From Spisula solida (taxonomy: Eukaryota > Mollusca > Bivalvia > Venerida > Mactridae): a DNA stretch of 64,000 bases. Below, one piece after another: positions 1-14,100 of this stretch. Every line of letters starts with the position of its first letter. Position 1 is the stretch's first letter. The notes under the pieces were generated by a model. That model did no database searches. It had not been told where the DNA came from and worked only from the letters and a program-made list of their open reading frames with translations. The translations under genes and the position numbers were made by a program. The stretch is from NCBI GenBank assembly GCA_947247005.1, contig OX365954.1, positions 2,806,001 to 2,870,000 of the forward strand, given 5' to 3'.

Positions 1-18
1 GCTAACTTGTTTCATGTA

Positions 19-47
19 CGAGGGGTGATCCAGAATTACGTGGACAT
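19..47. mobile_element. Mariner-like terminal inverted repeat, single end
   Basis: CGAGGGGTGATC then AGAATTACGTGGAC after a TA, closely matching the left end of the element at 5986. Only one end is present, so the element is truncated or runs off the left edge. Confidence 0.55.
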
Positions 48-425
48 TTGCTCTTAAAGTTTATTTTAGGCCAGCTTGTTATGGATGTTACACAAAAGCG
101 GCTTTTCCGTAAGTGGCATACACCTAACATAAATTTAAAAACAAGTATTTGCATCACATGAATGTTTCGAGGATCACAGATTTTTTTCAATAAACTTTGT
201 TACATTATTGCTGATTGTTACTGTGTTTCTTCATTTACAAATTGAGAAATATTTTTACACATTGTCAAATTTCGTATTGACAGATATATACAGATGCTGG
301 TAGACAGGCGAATATGTCCAACAGGAAGATATATTTCCATCAAAAAAAAAACATGTAGATACACAAAAGAAAAGCACTTGTATATATACACCATAACTTA
401 CATAAGGCAGTCGGCAAGTTATTAT

Positions 426-760
426 TTACAATAGGGCGAGTCTATTGTCTCTTAACTTCGAGGCATAATATACTAATTTTGCATTATTTATGATAATTTT
501 ATTATTTGTGCTGGACATAATGCTATAACACTTGTTCAATGTTGGCCATGCAGGACGCGGAATGAATTTCGAACGTAGTTCATTATATGTTTGACAGCAC
601 ATAAAGAAATGGTATTCCGATTCTATAGAATTGTGAGAGCAAAGTTTACATATTCGATTTTCCTTTGCTATTCCATTTGTCTTCCATTTTCTATTTGACA
701 ACGTGTAAAAATATTTCTCATTATCTATCATTAATCAACAGGTCATTTGAAAACTATGTT
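426..760 (-). pseudogene. Truncated LINE: C-terminus of a non-LTR reverse transcriptase
   Basis: The frame ending at 426 reads NRICKLCSHNSIESEYHFFM then CCQTYNELRSKF. CxxC followed by E-E-HF-(M/L)xC-xxYxxxR is the zinc-finger-like C-terminal signature of many CR1/jockey-type retrotransposon ORF2 proteins. The upstream RT is absent, so this is a 5'-truncated insertion. Confidence 0.6.
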
Positions 761-960
761 GTTATAGAGATAAATGACAAAACTATTGTCCGTCAGTAAA
801 ACAGAGTTTACAAGGGCATGAATGGGAAGAATACATTTTGCTGAAGGAAACATAATTGGATGGGTTTAATGAGAAACCATGACCTGGCTAGGAAAATATA
901 TGCAATAAGTAGCAATGCATTAATGTATTAAGTATATGTTACGTATTAATATCGAGTGAG

Positions 961-1900
961 GGAAAAGAGAAATATGTTCATCTATGCATTACTTCTGAAA
1001 CTGCTCACACACACAGCATTTCTGAAATAGCTCACACACACAGCATTTTGATGTTTTTAAAAGAATGTCGCGAATACATGCATAAATTGAAAAAACATGT
1101 GACTCTCGATTCGTATAAATATAAAATACAATGCATCGCAAGATAGTTTGTCCGCAGAATCACTAGAAAAGGAAAAGAACCGCTCATTTTGGCATGTTTT
1201 TGTGTTTTCCTCACCAACACAGCATTACGTTTTCAGTTTTGGAAATGCGCGGTTGCACTTTCTGACAAAATAAAGGGATTTGGGTTCATATTTGAAACTA
1301 CACAATGTGTATCTCGCTAAGGAGACGGCTCTCGTCTTTGTTTCATAAAAAATCATCCAGTAATAAGAAAATAAAAAGGAAAAATGTTACCTGAGTCGAG
1401 CTATTTTCACCCGTTTTTAGCTCACTTACACAGCATTTTGTCACGTGGTATGTCCACAGTGATACTGGGCATAATATAAAATTGTGGACATATGATTCAA
1501 CAATCTACATGGACACTTGTTGAATGATTAAATTCCTTCAGCCAATTTAACATGAAATCAATCGATAGTTGTATACAGAGCTTCGATCATCTTCAGTATC
1601 CAACTGCTTATCAGTTTCTATGGCAACAGATCAATCGATTAATCGGTGTATTCAATTTTATAGAGGCTGACGAATACGTATACACATCTGTAGTTTATAG
1701 ACCGGTGGATGCTGTGTATTTATAATGCAAACATTGTGTGGAATGTAGTGTACATGTATAATAATACTTCGTTTAAATTGACTTCATTTTTTTGTCTACT
1801 GACGGAAAAACCGACTTGTGCAATTTTCCAACTGGAGTAAACGCACGAGTAAGCACGTTATTTATGCACCGTGGATACTAATATAACTTAAATGACACTG
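961..1900. other. Upstream intergenic, no gene recognised
   Basis: A+T-rich sequence with three copies of a CTCACxxACACAGCATTT motif (around 1003, 1031 and 1421) and scattered short repeats. No exon with coding similarity is seen on either strand. Confidence 0.5.
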
Positions 1901-1951
1901 AATTAACAAGACGCAAGCTCCGCCCACATAAACAGTGATAAAAATCGTTAA

Positions 1952-2040
1952 CCAATCAGAACGCGCTATCGCTATATCAATATCGGGTGGCGCTAATTAG
2001 GATTATACCCTCCGACACCATTCAATAAGAATATAAAGGG
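1952..2040 (+). promoter_or_regulatory. Putative core promoter of SSUH2 exon 1a
   Basis: A CCAAT box (AACCAATCAGA at 1950-1960) is followed about 75 bp later by an ATATAAAGGG TATA-like box at 2031-2040, some 57 bp before the start codon at 2097. Order and spacing fit a TATA promoter with a short 5' UTR. Motif evidence only. Confidence 0.45.
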
Positions 2041-2096
2041 ATATTCCGTGAAGTTTTGTGTTATTGTGGTATTTGTGTGATAGATAGAACAACAAG

Positions 2097-2112
2097 ATGA
2101 GCTCCAGTGATT
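2097..2112 (+). CDS. ssuh2: SSUH2 exon 1a (start codon, distal promoter)
   Basis: ATGAGCTCCAGTGATT followed by the donor gtaagt. It encodes MSSSD plus one base of Cys6 and ends in phase 1, which joins exactly to the exon at 14671. A TATA-like box and a CCAAT box lie upstream at the expected distances. Confidence 0.75.
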
Positions 2113-5100
2113 GTAAGTACAGATTTGTATTGATTCTCTTACTGCAGTATTTTATAAACAACATTACACGTCCATGTGTCGTCGATCGATGGGTGTGGTT
2201 AAGTACAATGCTTTTGAGGGCACCCCGTTGTATTGTACATGTAGCCTTTGTAGGGCAATTAGATACGGGTTACCAATATAGGGGTCAGTAGTAAATCAAT
2301 GAGTCATGACCCTCATGCGCGCGGATCCAGCTAATCTTCTGATCTCTCAGTCAGGGGCGGTGTTCACCGACTATTTCTCAGGTGCTAATTTCCTCTGGGT
2401 CCGACTAGCTACATGTAGATGATCATGTAGATGTATATTATGTATAGTAAGGAAGGGTGTATAAGTATTATGACCTGGTGATTATTGCATAAAACACCTG
2501 TAGATTATACTTTCATGTATAACATCAAGCCAATAAACAAGGTAACACAGGAGATGAGTGTGCTGCTATGAGGAACACATGTACATGTATAGTCGTTAAA
2601 GCAAGTATTGCGAAATCTTGCTATGTAATGTTTTCACAGTGATTAAACAAGCCAACTGGCGGGTATTGTAAGAAGTCATACATATTGAATTGTATAATCT
2701 CCCAATAACTCATACAGTGACCGGAAGTTTAAATTGAGTGCTGCCTTCCGATTTTATTATCTTAAAGGTTATAGCTTACACCACTTAGACTAACTATAGA
2801 GAAACATTATTGCTATAATTATTCTACCAGATATACATGTATCATTGATTAGTCATAGTGGATAAAAGCACTTCAGGGCTGGTATTCACAAAGCATCTTA
2901 AGGGAAAACTTAAATATTTTGACTTAAGTCAATAATTTGTGCAACTCATATTTCCCACAATTTGAAAAATAATCCATGTTTTCTTAGTGAATATAATAGC
3001 TGTTTACATAATGCTTCAAAACTATGCAATATATTAAGCATGTTGATTTTCTTGCTTAGCTGATACACTTTTTTATGTCTTAGAGCTATAACCTACTCCC
3101 CGTTATCCCCTTTGTTTATGTCTTGGAGCTATAACCCCCTCCCCGTTATCCCCTTTGTTTATGCCTTAGAGCTATAACCCCCTCCCCGTTATCCCCTTTG
3201 TTTATGTCTTAGAGCTATAACCTACTCCCTGTTATCCCCCTTTGTTTATGTCTTAGAGCTATAACCCCCTCCCTGTTATCCCCCTTTGTTTATGTCTTAG
3301 AGCTACAACCCCCTCCCCGTTATCCCCTTTGTTTATAAATGTCTTAGAGCTATAACCCCCTCCCCGTTATCCCCCTTTGTTTATGCCTTAGAGCTATAAC
3401 CCCCTCCCCCTTATCCCCTTTGTTTATGTCTTAGAGCTATAACCCCCTCCCCTTTATCCCCTTTGTTTATGCCTTAGAGCTATAACCCCCTCCCCGTTAT
3501 CCCCCTTTGTTTATGTCTTAGAGCTATAACCTACTCCCCGTTATCCCCTTTGTTTATGTCTTAGAGCTATAACCCCCTCCCCGTTATCCCCCTTTGTTTA
3601 TGTCTTAGAGCTACAACCCCCTCCCCGTTATCCCCTTTGTTTATGTCTTAGAGCTATAACCCCCTCCCGTTATCCCCTTTGTTTATGTCTTAGAGCTATA
3701 ACCCCCTCCCTGTTATCCCCTTTGTTTATGTCTTAGAGCTACAACCCCCTCCCTGTTATCCCCCTTTATTTATGCCTTAGAGCTATAACCCCCTCCCCGT
3801 TATCCCCTTTGTTTATGTCTAGAGCTATAACCCCCTCCCCGTTATCCCCCTTTTTTATGCCTTAGAACATGGCCATAACTGGGGGAGGTGCATCGGGTGC
3901 GAACGCAGCCCCCTTTTGTTTGCCATCCTTTTCTAGCATGCTTCGCTCGTTCAATAACTTTATCATGGACCATTATTCAATTAGAGCACAAGTTTGTCTG
4001 GTATGCTGCTAGAATCACAGGGGATTGACACATAATTTATTTTTGTTCACGATAGCCTTATAATTTATATCAGTATGTATAGTACTACTGATATAAGGCT
4101 ATTGTGAACAAAAAAAATTATGTGTAAATCCCCTGTGGCTAGAATTCGTTTTCTTCTACCTGGCATGCTGTTCATATCAACAATGCATTTTTTTCTAGTG
4201 GAGAAAGGGTTAGTGTGGTATGCATATGTCAGATGTGCAATGCAATTCCACCTCGCTTTGCTCGCTGTTTGTCGGGTATGCCTCAGTCAGATTGATACAA
4301 TGCAATTTTCTTAAAGCTTGCTTAGTTATTTTTTACAGTTAATAATATTAAAGAAGAGAAATAGGTTGTGTGGTATGCATGTGACGTGATGATGTCAGAT
4401 AAACAATGTATGATGATGTCAGATAAACAATGTATGATGATGTCAGATAAACAATGTATGATGATGTCAGATAAACAATGTATGATGATGTCAGATAAAC
4501 AATGTATGATGATGTCAGATAAACAATGTATGATGATGTCAGATAAACAATGTATGATGATGTCAGATAAACAATGTAATATTCTTCTAGTTCGTTTCTC
4601 TCATACAATCTGTGAATAACATCACGTAGAGAACGAGTTTGCGTTTCATGCAGCACAGATAACTAATGCATTTTTACTAGCTCGCTTCGCTTGCTCAATT
4701 ACTTATCTGTAAATAGCATCAATTAGTGAACAATAGAGAACTATCTTGTGTCCCATGCAGCTCAGATAAGTAATGTATTTTTTCTAGCTCACTTCGAAAT
4801 AGTGTCAATTGAAGAATGAGTTTGTATGCATCTCAGATAAACAATGCATTTTTTCTCGTCGCTTCACTTGCACAATGAATGTACTTTGAACTTGGCCACA
4901 ACCTCCGTCAGCAAGAGGGGCAGCTTTACACCCCCTTCTTATTCAAACATCCCACGCCACCTCTTCAAGATCTGATTACGCACCCCCTTTTGAAAAATCC
5001 TAGTTACGGCCATGTAGAGCTATAACCCCCCTCACCCGTTTGTAACACTATCATCTAGGTCATTAAGTTTCATTCAATCTATATTGTATCATTCCTGAGT

Positions 5101-8100
5101 AGATATTTCATTATAAGTATAACGGTCCTTTACTAACAACTGTTAACAATAATTGCCTCGACCATTGCAAAACCATTCATTAGCATGAGTGTCCCAAGTG
5201 ATTCCTGTAATCAGCTGGCCAGGGTTTGTTCTTCATGGTTATGTCCTCCACATGAAGTTAAGTTGTAAGTGGCTTACATAATAGTGAGGAGCGATGGCCT
5301 AGAGGTAGGGCGCAGTGGCCTAGAGGTAGGGCATTTGCTTTGGGAGCAATAATATTTATTACCAACATGCTCCACTCGACCAAGGTGTGAATTGGTACCT
5401 GTGAGGGCTGTGTCTGAACATAATTGTTAGTCCTAGGGGCCGCCGATTGATGTTGGCTGCACACCCACCAGGAGAGAAATAGTCTCCACAGGGAGACTCG
5501 AACACAGGTTTCCATAGGTAGCCCAATGAACAGGGGAACTTAAAAGGTCAAAGGGTGGCTGAACTGCTGAAAGCAGCCCTCGAAAATTGGTAACTGAACT
5601 TTTTTTAATAGCAAGTTACTGAAGTTAGAAATGGTTTAAAAAATACAATCATTTAGGGGAGGTAACTATGATATATTAACTGCATTTAATGTACATTGAG
5701 TTACCTCCCCTCCTTTATGTTAAATCACCGTGAATGCAACAAGATCATTTATCAGTAAATACATTACAATCTTGAATTAAATAATAAAATAAATGTGATT
5801 ATAGTTAAGAAATCATATTCCTTTATTTATTTTATATTACATTACCATGTTACTTTTTGTAAATACATACATAAGTATGTACTTTCATTGTTATATTCTG
5901 CTGTTTATAGCAGTGAATTTCGTGAGTAAAGATGCAAATATCATCAATAAGGAAGAGTGAACTCATTCTCTGCATCAAGATATACGAGGGGTGATCAATA
6001 TATTCGTGGACTTTTCATCTAGCAAATTTTTTTGTCAGCAAGACTCAAAAGCAAATTAACATTATTCAGTGTAGGATATCTCCAACAGAATGCATCTATA
6101 ATATAGTTTTATTCATGTAACGGGTGCGTGATACAGGCCGTCACATGACGTCATTCCAAGCGTCACCGCTTGAGCAGCACCGAGCTCCTTTCAGGACTCA
6201 TATACAACTCACTGTATACGATTTATTTACTTTTAATACGGAAATAAGTCATAAATAGCCAACTCTGGAATTTAAGGCGGAATAGAAATTGTCTCGTTGC
6301 GTTACTGGACTTAAAACTCTGAAAAAAAGCGGTTGGCTTTACACAGTAGCATCATCCCGATGAAGAACGAATCACGACCGAACACGTTTAGGGCGCAATT
6401 TCTAAAGAACTCCTTTCAAATGGAATGAAAGATTTATTGTTTTGTAAGCTATACTGATCGTAGAGTTCGCCAGGAACATATCGTTCTGAAATATGACTCT
6501 TATTTCTCAGAAATTAAGGAGGAGTATCCCTAACTCTTAATTCTTCCGTTTATTCTTATTTTACCATGGCGTCAGTTTGGCAGAGTCCCTACAATCACGT
6601 AAACAACGAAATCATGTGTAGATCACTGATTTGGAGTGCAAATAATCCCCATACATGTTGATCAAGTCATCTTCGAGCTATCGCAAAGATTTATCAAGTA
6701 AGGTGTTAATCTTAATGAAATTCCGTTGCTCTGTGATTATTTATTGTCCGTCACACTCTATGGTGCGCGCTGCACCTTGGTCACAATAAGTGACGTCATG
6801 AAGAACATTGTGACGTCACAATATAATTAATTAATTGAAACGCTAGATAATTGATCGATCTATATTGCCTGGTTATTTCATTGATTTAAAAAGTTAGAAG
6901 GAAAGTCATCGAATATATTGATCACCCCTCGTAACACCATTTCATATTTGATTCATGCCTTAATCAAGATTGTTGGTTAAGTGGTTAGTGCACTGGATTT
7001 GTAACCTGGCAATCCAGGTTCGAGTCCCAGTCACGGCAGTAGGCCATACCCTTCGATGAAAATTTGATAAGTGAAAGTTGATTTTCCTCTACGTACGAAA
7101 CAAGTTCTTACACTCAAGAAGATTTATATACACTGCAGATTTTACAATTACAACTGCATGTGGTTGAAAATGGAAGTTGAGCTGATTGAGTATACTAGTG
7201 TGTATTCGATTTAGATTTTCGATTTTTTACCTTAATTAATCACCTGATAGTTTGTTTATAGCCAATCAATTCCACTGACTACTGAGGTATCTCAAATTCA
7301 CGAGATGCAGTAAGAATAGTGCTGGATGTTTCTCAAAACTTGCCTCCCAATGAATGGCAAGTAATAAAGTGCCCTTCCAACTTTTGTATGTTTTTAAATT
7401 GGATTTATCTACAAAGCTAGCACTTGTTAAGATTAATTTTTTATTTTTAAATAGCTGTGATAACTGGCCATGGAGACAATTGTGCGTCAATAATCAGTAC
7501 TTATCTTCACCCTCATATTTGAAGTGGTATGTGGCCTTATGCCAGTAATAAATTAAATCACATGACTCAACGAATCCATGAATTCATAAAAAATCATAGA
7601 AAGACTTGAATGATCATAAGTTATTATTATACATTTTTGTACATTGATCTATTATCCCAACTTACTTTTTATGTATAGATAAACCATGTTTTTTGAGCCG
7701 TGACTAATTTATGCAGCAAAGTTTATTCACCCTAAAAGGGTATGTATATATAAGCAATACCAACATAAGTTAAATAAGTTGTTTAATAAAGTAACTGAAT
7801 ACGTGGCCCAACGGATAAGGCGATGTTCTATAACACTTACTTTTCTAGGTTCGATCCTTAGTAGAGTCGCTTTTTATATATTTTTTCAAATCCCTTGTTC
7901 AAGTAATATTACACAAGAAAGTTATGCATTTCCTGGAATTTATTTAACACTGAGGCTTTATTAGTCAAAATTAAGTGTCCTTAGTCATAGTAACCGCGCT
8001 TTATTACATAATTTTGGCTGCGACTAGTAAAATTACTGGTGAAGATGCTTGTATGATAAAGAATATTTAACATGGTTCATATTTACAGAAATTGTGCAAG

Positions 8101-11100
8101 GAGTTTATATATAAAATAGCCTATGTGAATTGAACTTGTATTGCCAGCAGGACAACAACACTGGCGTTAGATGTTGCAATAAACGGTCTTTAAGCACCCA
8201 CTATATAATCAAATGCATCATCCGACTCGGACACAGACACAAATGACGGATCGCTAACCAATACACCAAGCTGAAATTCTTAGAGACAAGTTTAAGTATT
8301 GGATCCAGAAGGTAAATTAATACTTGGTCCGTGGAAAGAAATGAAAACAGTGAAACATGAAAACCCATTGCATGTAAATTGAAAAGTCATAATAATAAAA
8401 TGACTTTAAACAATGTCTTCATGTTCTTGATGAAAAAGAAACCAAAAAATGTAGTTGAGAAAAAAGTGCAGTTATCAGGACTTGAACCCGCATATCTTAG
8501 ACTGAAAATCAAGCTCTCTACCGATTGAGCCAGCGATACTGACAATGTCATGTCACACAAAAATATATATCAATACATTTTAAATGCATCTCAACCAGTA
8601 TATTCACACACCATGACTAAATAGTGTAATCTCCCGTCACGGCTCAAAACTCGTGGTTGATCTATAGTCCATGCAAGCCTTGATAAGTATCAGGTTACAA
8701 ATATTATGACAAGAAAAAACATTAAAATAGGTTGGTTTCAATTTCAATTCATTTATTGATATTTGAATCTTTATTATAAAAGTCTTTTGATTCAAATTCA
8801 ACATATATCTTATATATGGTACCTGGTTAAGAAAGAGCCATTTTTCTAATGTCAAAAAACTGACTATCATTGCTGTAATAAAGGAGACTTACCAGTATAA
8901 AGTACGGAGAATTTGACACGACTCTCGACCTTCTTTAGCATGATTTAACAGCTGTTGTGTATATTTATAATCCTGGTTGTATGTTTTCATTAGCAGAAAG
9001 TATCACGAAGACGCTCTAGGTGTAAAACCAACACAAATCAAAAAGGACCGATATTGCACGATTTCCTCGCAGAAATTGATGTATTCACCGCTAGAACCTC
9101 ATAATATGTTCATGCATAAAGGTCGGGATCAGGTTAAATTCTCTTTGCTATATCATACTTTGAAAATTATGTTCATCCATGAGTTATTATAAGTATGATG
9201 ATTTATTATACCCCTGTCACACTAGAGACAGAATGAGCCGCATTGTTGTGGCAATATAAATTAGTATACACCGGTATATTCCTGAATATTCGAACTGTCT
9301 GCATACTGGTCCATTTTGTTGTTACATACTCCAATGCTCAAATTTTATAGGTTTGAGATAAATTTAAAATTGAGAAATACTGTAAATCACTTAATTTTCA
9401 CATATAACCTTTATTTCGCGATTTTCCCGAAAAAACGATTTTATTTTTCGCAAGAATGTTGAATTCGCTTCTTGAAAATGTCCAATTCGCGAATTCGTAG
9501 TGCCAAAAATATTTAATTTGCGAGTCTTACAGACGCTATTATATGCTTCAAGCCTATTATACATTCATCTATTTACTGTTTATTTACTGGAAATCTGAAT
9601 TAACATGGTGTCATTTGAACATCAAACAAACCAACAAACTTAACCCAGTCGGAACAGGGTTTGGAGTATAATGTTCTAACTTTTTTACTTTATTTTAAAA
9701 AATCTTACAAATATGTGGAGATGATTTTGTTAAACTTAGTTGATTCTCCTTTGAATGTGGTCAATATGTTCCCTGTGCTCTGACTGTACCTTCTGGATAG
9801 TTTTGAGCATGAACAAATCATTCAAAGTTGCCTCAAGAATGGACATAAATACATATACAGTCAGGTCTTTTAACAACAGCGGCTTAAACTTCTTATTTCT
9901 GACGTTGTTTTGAGTCCGTTACCATGGTAATGTGATCAGAAGAATCCACCTCTCGTTGTCATTGGGATCAACATTTCTTAAACTTGTCCTGAAAACAAAT
10001 TATTAAGCTTACCAAAGGCTTGCTTAATGATTGTGTTTTCTAGACTCGTTTAAGAAATGATGATCTCCAAAGACAACTATATGTATCCTATAACTGAATC
10101 TTAACATTCTGATGACATCAGGCTACGCACAGTGACTGGGGCAAAATACCCTGAAATGTGCAAAAACAATTCAAGGCCAGTTCTCAGAGCATTTTAAGTA
10201 TCCAACACTTCAACAAAGCTTTAAGAACTTAAGCTCATACCCCAACTACTGAAGTAGGGGGGGCTATATAGGAGTCACTTTGTCGGTCCGTCTGTCCCAA
10301 ATTTTGTCCGTGCTGTATCTTCTGTATGCATTGAAGGATTTTTAACTTGGTACATTTGTTCGCCTTGATGAGGCGGTGTGTCATGAGAAAGAATTACGTC
10401 TGTATCTCCAAGGTCACACTTGGAGTTGAAAGGTCAAAAATGGCCATAATTGAGCTTGTCCGGAGCATAACTTTATCATATATTGTGAGATTGGAAAATA
10501 GTTTGGCACAAATGTTAACCAGTACTAGACGGTGTGTCATGCAAAACAGTTATGTCAATATCTCAAAGGTCAAGGTCACACTTGGTGTGGAAAGGTAAGA
10601 AATAGCCATAATTGTGCTTGTCCGGAGCATAACTTAGTCATTTATTGTTGGATTTGAAAATAATATGCCACAAATGTACACTACTACCAGGCGGTGTGTC
10701 ATACGAATCAACATCAATATCTGAAAGGTCACACTTGGAGTTCAAAGGTCAAAAGTTGCCATAATTGAGGTTGTCCAGCCAATAACTAAGTCATTTATTA
10801 TGGCATTTGAAAATAATTTGGCACAAATGTTCACTACTACCAGAGGGTGTGTCATGCGAAAAAATTACGTCCATATCTCAAAGGTCAAGGTCATACTTGG
10901 AGTTCAAAGGTAAAAATGATCTTGATTTAGCTTGTTCTGGACGTAACTATGTCATTTATTGTGGGATTTGAAAATAACCTGGCACCTTTGCTCACCCCTA
11001 TCAAACGATGTGTCATACGAAACAATTATTTCAATATCACAAAGGTCAAGGTCACACTTAAGAGTTCAAAGGTCAGAAGTGTTGATGTGGTTTACCATAC

Positions 11101-14100
11101 GTCTCTGACAAAGCGGTATGTGGGGGTATCATTAGTTACTCTGTGGCAGTTCTAGTTCCCCTTTCCCTACAAATTGTGTCCCAAATTTTTGTTCTATTTT
11201 CATTCTTGTTAGATCTGCCTCATTCCTGTTGATTTGGGGTGAGTGAGACTGGGGTATTACTTTATATTGTCAGGCCTGAAATTAAGTATTGTTTGTTTCT
11301 GTCCTGCTGTAATTGACCTGGCAGTTACCAGTGTGGAAAACAATTCTCTAATTAGCGGTATTTGTCGAGGTTGGTCTGTTGATTGATTTCAAGCTAATTA
11401 TTAGATGATGCAACTATTCCTAAAATGTAATCCTAGCATTGGTCAACTGTGTCCTAATAGTAATTAGTGTTTGCTTGATTTTTCGACCAATCAGTGGGCT
11501 TGATTTCTGTTGTCTATTATACTCTAATTCTTGAAGAACATTCTATTTTTCAAAATAATGCTTCTTTATCAAGAAGTAAATTGAAGTAACAGCGCATGTG
11601 TTACAAAGTAGACCAAGCCTCTGTATGAAGCCTGTGCAAAATTTTGAGAATTGGGCTTTTCGAATGGGCTGTGGAGCATGTTATATAGCCTGGTTCCCGA
11701 CTCAATGTTACTGTAGTACTACCAGTAAGAGTTCTGTAATACTGAGGACGGGAACCAGACTACAGTCTGCTCCACGAAACAACCCAGTCAAAAAGGTCTC
11801 ATGTGTTGTTCTAACCACAAACTCTAACCTACTTAATAACTCACAGTGAACTGGCAACTGGTCAATCTGAAACTGAACCCCCCTGCTTACTTGGTCTTAC
11901 AAATTTCGAGCTCTAATGAATTGTCCAGAGAGTCAGATAGTTCTCAATTTTATAATAAACCATACATTCTTATCAGTGATTTTATTGCATTGATTGTATT
12001 TGATAAACTTTCAAGTGATTTCATTCAGTGCACACCATATTGTCCATATATAGTATAATTATCGAGCAGGATGTTTGAATGCCATGATTACTGTGAGGTC
12101 ACTGAGGTGTTTCATGTATGTTTTTGTATTGTAGTTTATCTTATGTGAGTTATTACAAATTTTAATCTACAACAAACAGATAATATTAAGTCAGACAGGG
12201 AAGGCAGCACTCAACTTAACCAGCCGAAACTTCATTTCCTTTAACAATGAGTTACAAACCTTTTTTTATAATCTTTTCTCGTAATATATCGAGAGTTCAA
12301 TAGCTGGATGAGTATTTTGCTCAACCGGTATTTGATAATGAGGTCAGGAGCACAGGTAACTGGAAATACACCTTGTATAAGAATTCTAAATTTAACAAAA
12401 AAATTTTTTTTAGGTACTGTTTATTAATGATACAGTTACCTATGGTCAGGAGCACACAAAACATAAAATTGTATGGCCTTTGTTGTGAACTGTATCTAGC
12501 TTGGTTTCTATGTAAATATTTGTATGGAGTTAGACATAATATCATTATCCTCAATCTTTCCAAGGTAGTATCAGTCGTTCATAGTGACATTTTCGTCAGG
12601 GATAAATCTTGTGTGCTTCCTTACTTAGAATACATTGATTAAAAATCTCAGAAATGTCGCAACCAGGTAAATTGGTTTATTTTTATTATTCTTGCATTTT
12701 CATATTAAAACTGCATGGTAAATTTTGTACTGCACAAAGATGCATTCATTTTGTGTAATATACATCGGACTACTAGTACTAATTAAGTACAAGTGAAATC
12801 TTTCCTGCACATAATACCTGCAAGGGGGTGATGCAGTATGAAAAGATAGATAGAGATTGTATCAAATTGTGTTGTTCCATGTTCAAGCAGAAATTTCAAA
12901 TTTTGTCATCCTAAATATATAGTGGCTGCCAGAGTGGTTATAGAGCTTTAACACCCAAGGGTCCTCCAATTCTGGAATAATCCTGAAATCTAGATTTGCA
13001 GCATCATAAAGGAATAATTATCTTTTCTGCACAAAATAAAAGTTATTTGATGAAAAATTCCAAGAAATGACATAGTTATGGTCATTTCAAGTTCGATAGT
13101 TTGAATTTTGATAATGAAAACTATGTTTGAAACCTAGTTAAGGTGTTGGGATGTGTGCTAAATGACCTCCGAAACAAGACTTGCGACTTGTTTTCAGTAT
13201 AACCCCTGAACACCATGTGAATGGCAGGCTGTAGGTTTAATCGCATACTCAGGGTCACACTAAAGTTGTTCAAATGGTATGGTACTCATAACTGTAGCAA
13301 CCCGATTCTTGGTGCTCAGCGTATGATAGTAGTCGTACGCCAAGGACTGCTCATTTATACATGGCTCAGTGTCGGGGTAATGTTGAATTGTTGCATTAGC
13401 TGGGTGGTCTAATGCGTTCTAACTTTGCATTGCTTTGGCAATCAATGACTTTCAGTAAAGGTTTGAATCCAACTAAAGACATGTGCTAACTGTTGGTACC
13501 ATTTTATCAAAGCACTTACAGAAATAGTAAATTTACGATCAAGTTTAAATTCTTTATTATTTGTTTACAATTACAAAATGTGGTTATTGGAGCCGCAATA
13601 CTAATACTGATTCAGTTAATGAACTCCTACAAACCATATTCATCACCAAATTGCAGGTGTTGAAGTATTATAAAGGATTTAAATTTGATCGCAAGTTTAC
13701 GATATCCGTAAGTGCTTTGATAAAACAATATGTTTAGCATACTATCGGTGGGACTTTAAATAGACAATACACATTGATCTTTAGAGGTTGCTAATATCAC
13801 GTAACAATAGATCATTAATTATTCATTATGAGATGGACAAACTTTATTACATCTATATCTAAGCTGCATTGATTTTATCCATATTTAGGACAAAGGGTCT
13901 ATTGACTAACCAACATAGATCTTCTTGAAGCAGTTATAAATTTATCATTACAAAAATAGAAAATGCAATGTACAGTAAAATCTGTTTCAATGGTCATTTG
14001 AATTTCGTTTGCCATTCATTGGGACAACTGTGCTGAGGATGAACTGTACATGTCATGCATCAGTTTTACACTTGTCAGCACCCGGTGATGTCCTTTAAGG

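Noticed and set aside
4348..4656. Open frames of SYIVYLTS and MMSDKQC repeats
   Set aside because: Consequence of a 24-bp tandem array whose length is a multiple of three.
10347..11155. Series of 70-83-codon frames
   Set aside because: Readings of a tandem dispersed repeat containing AAGGTCAAGGTCACAC; no gene structure.
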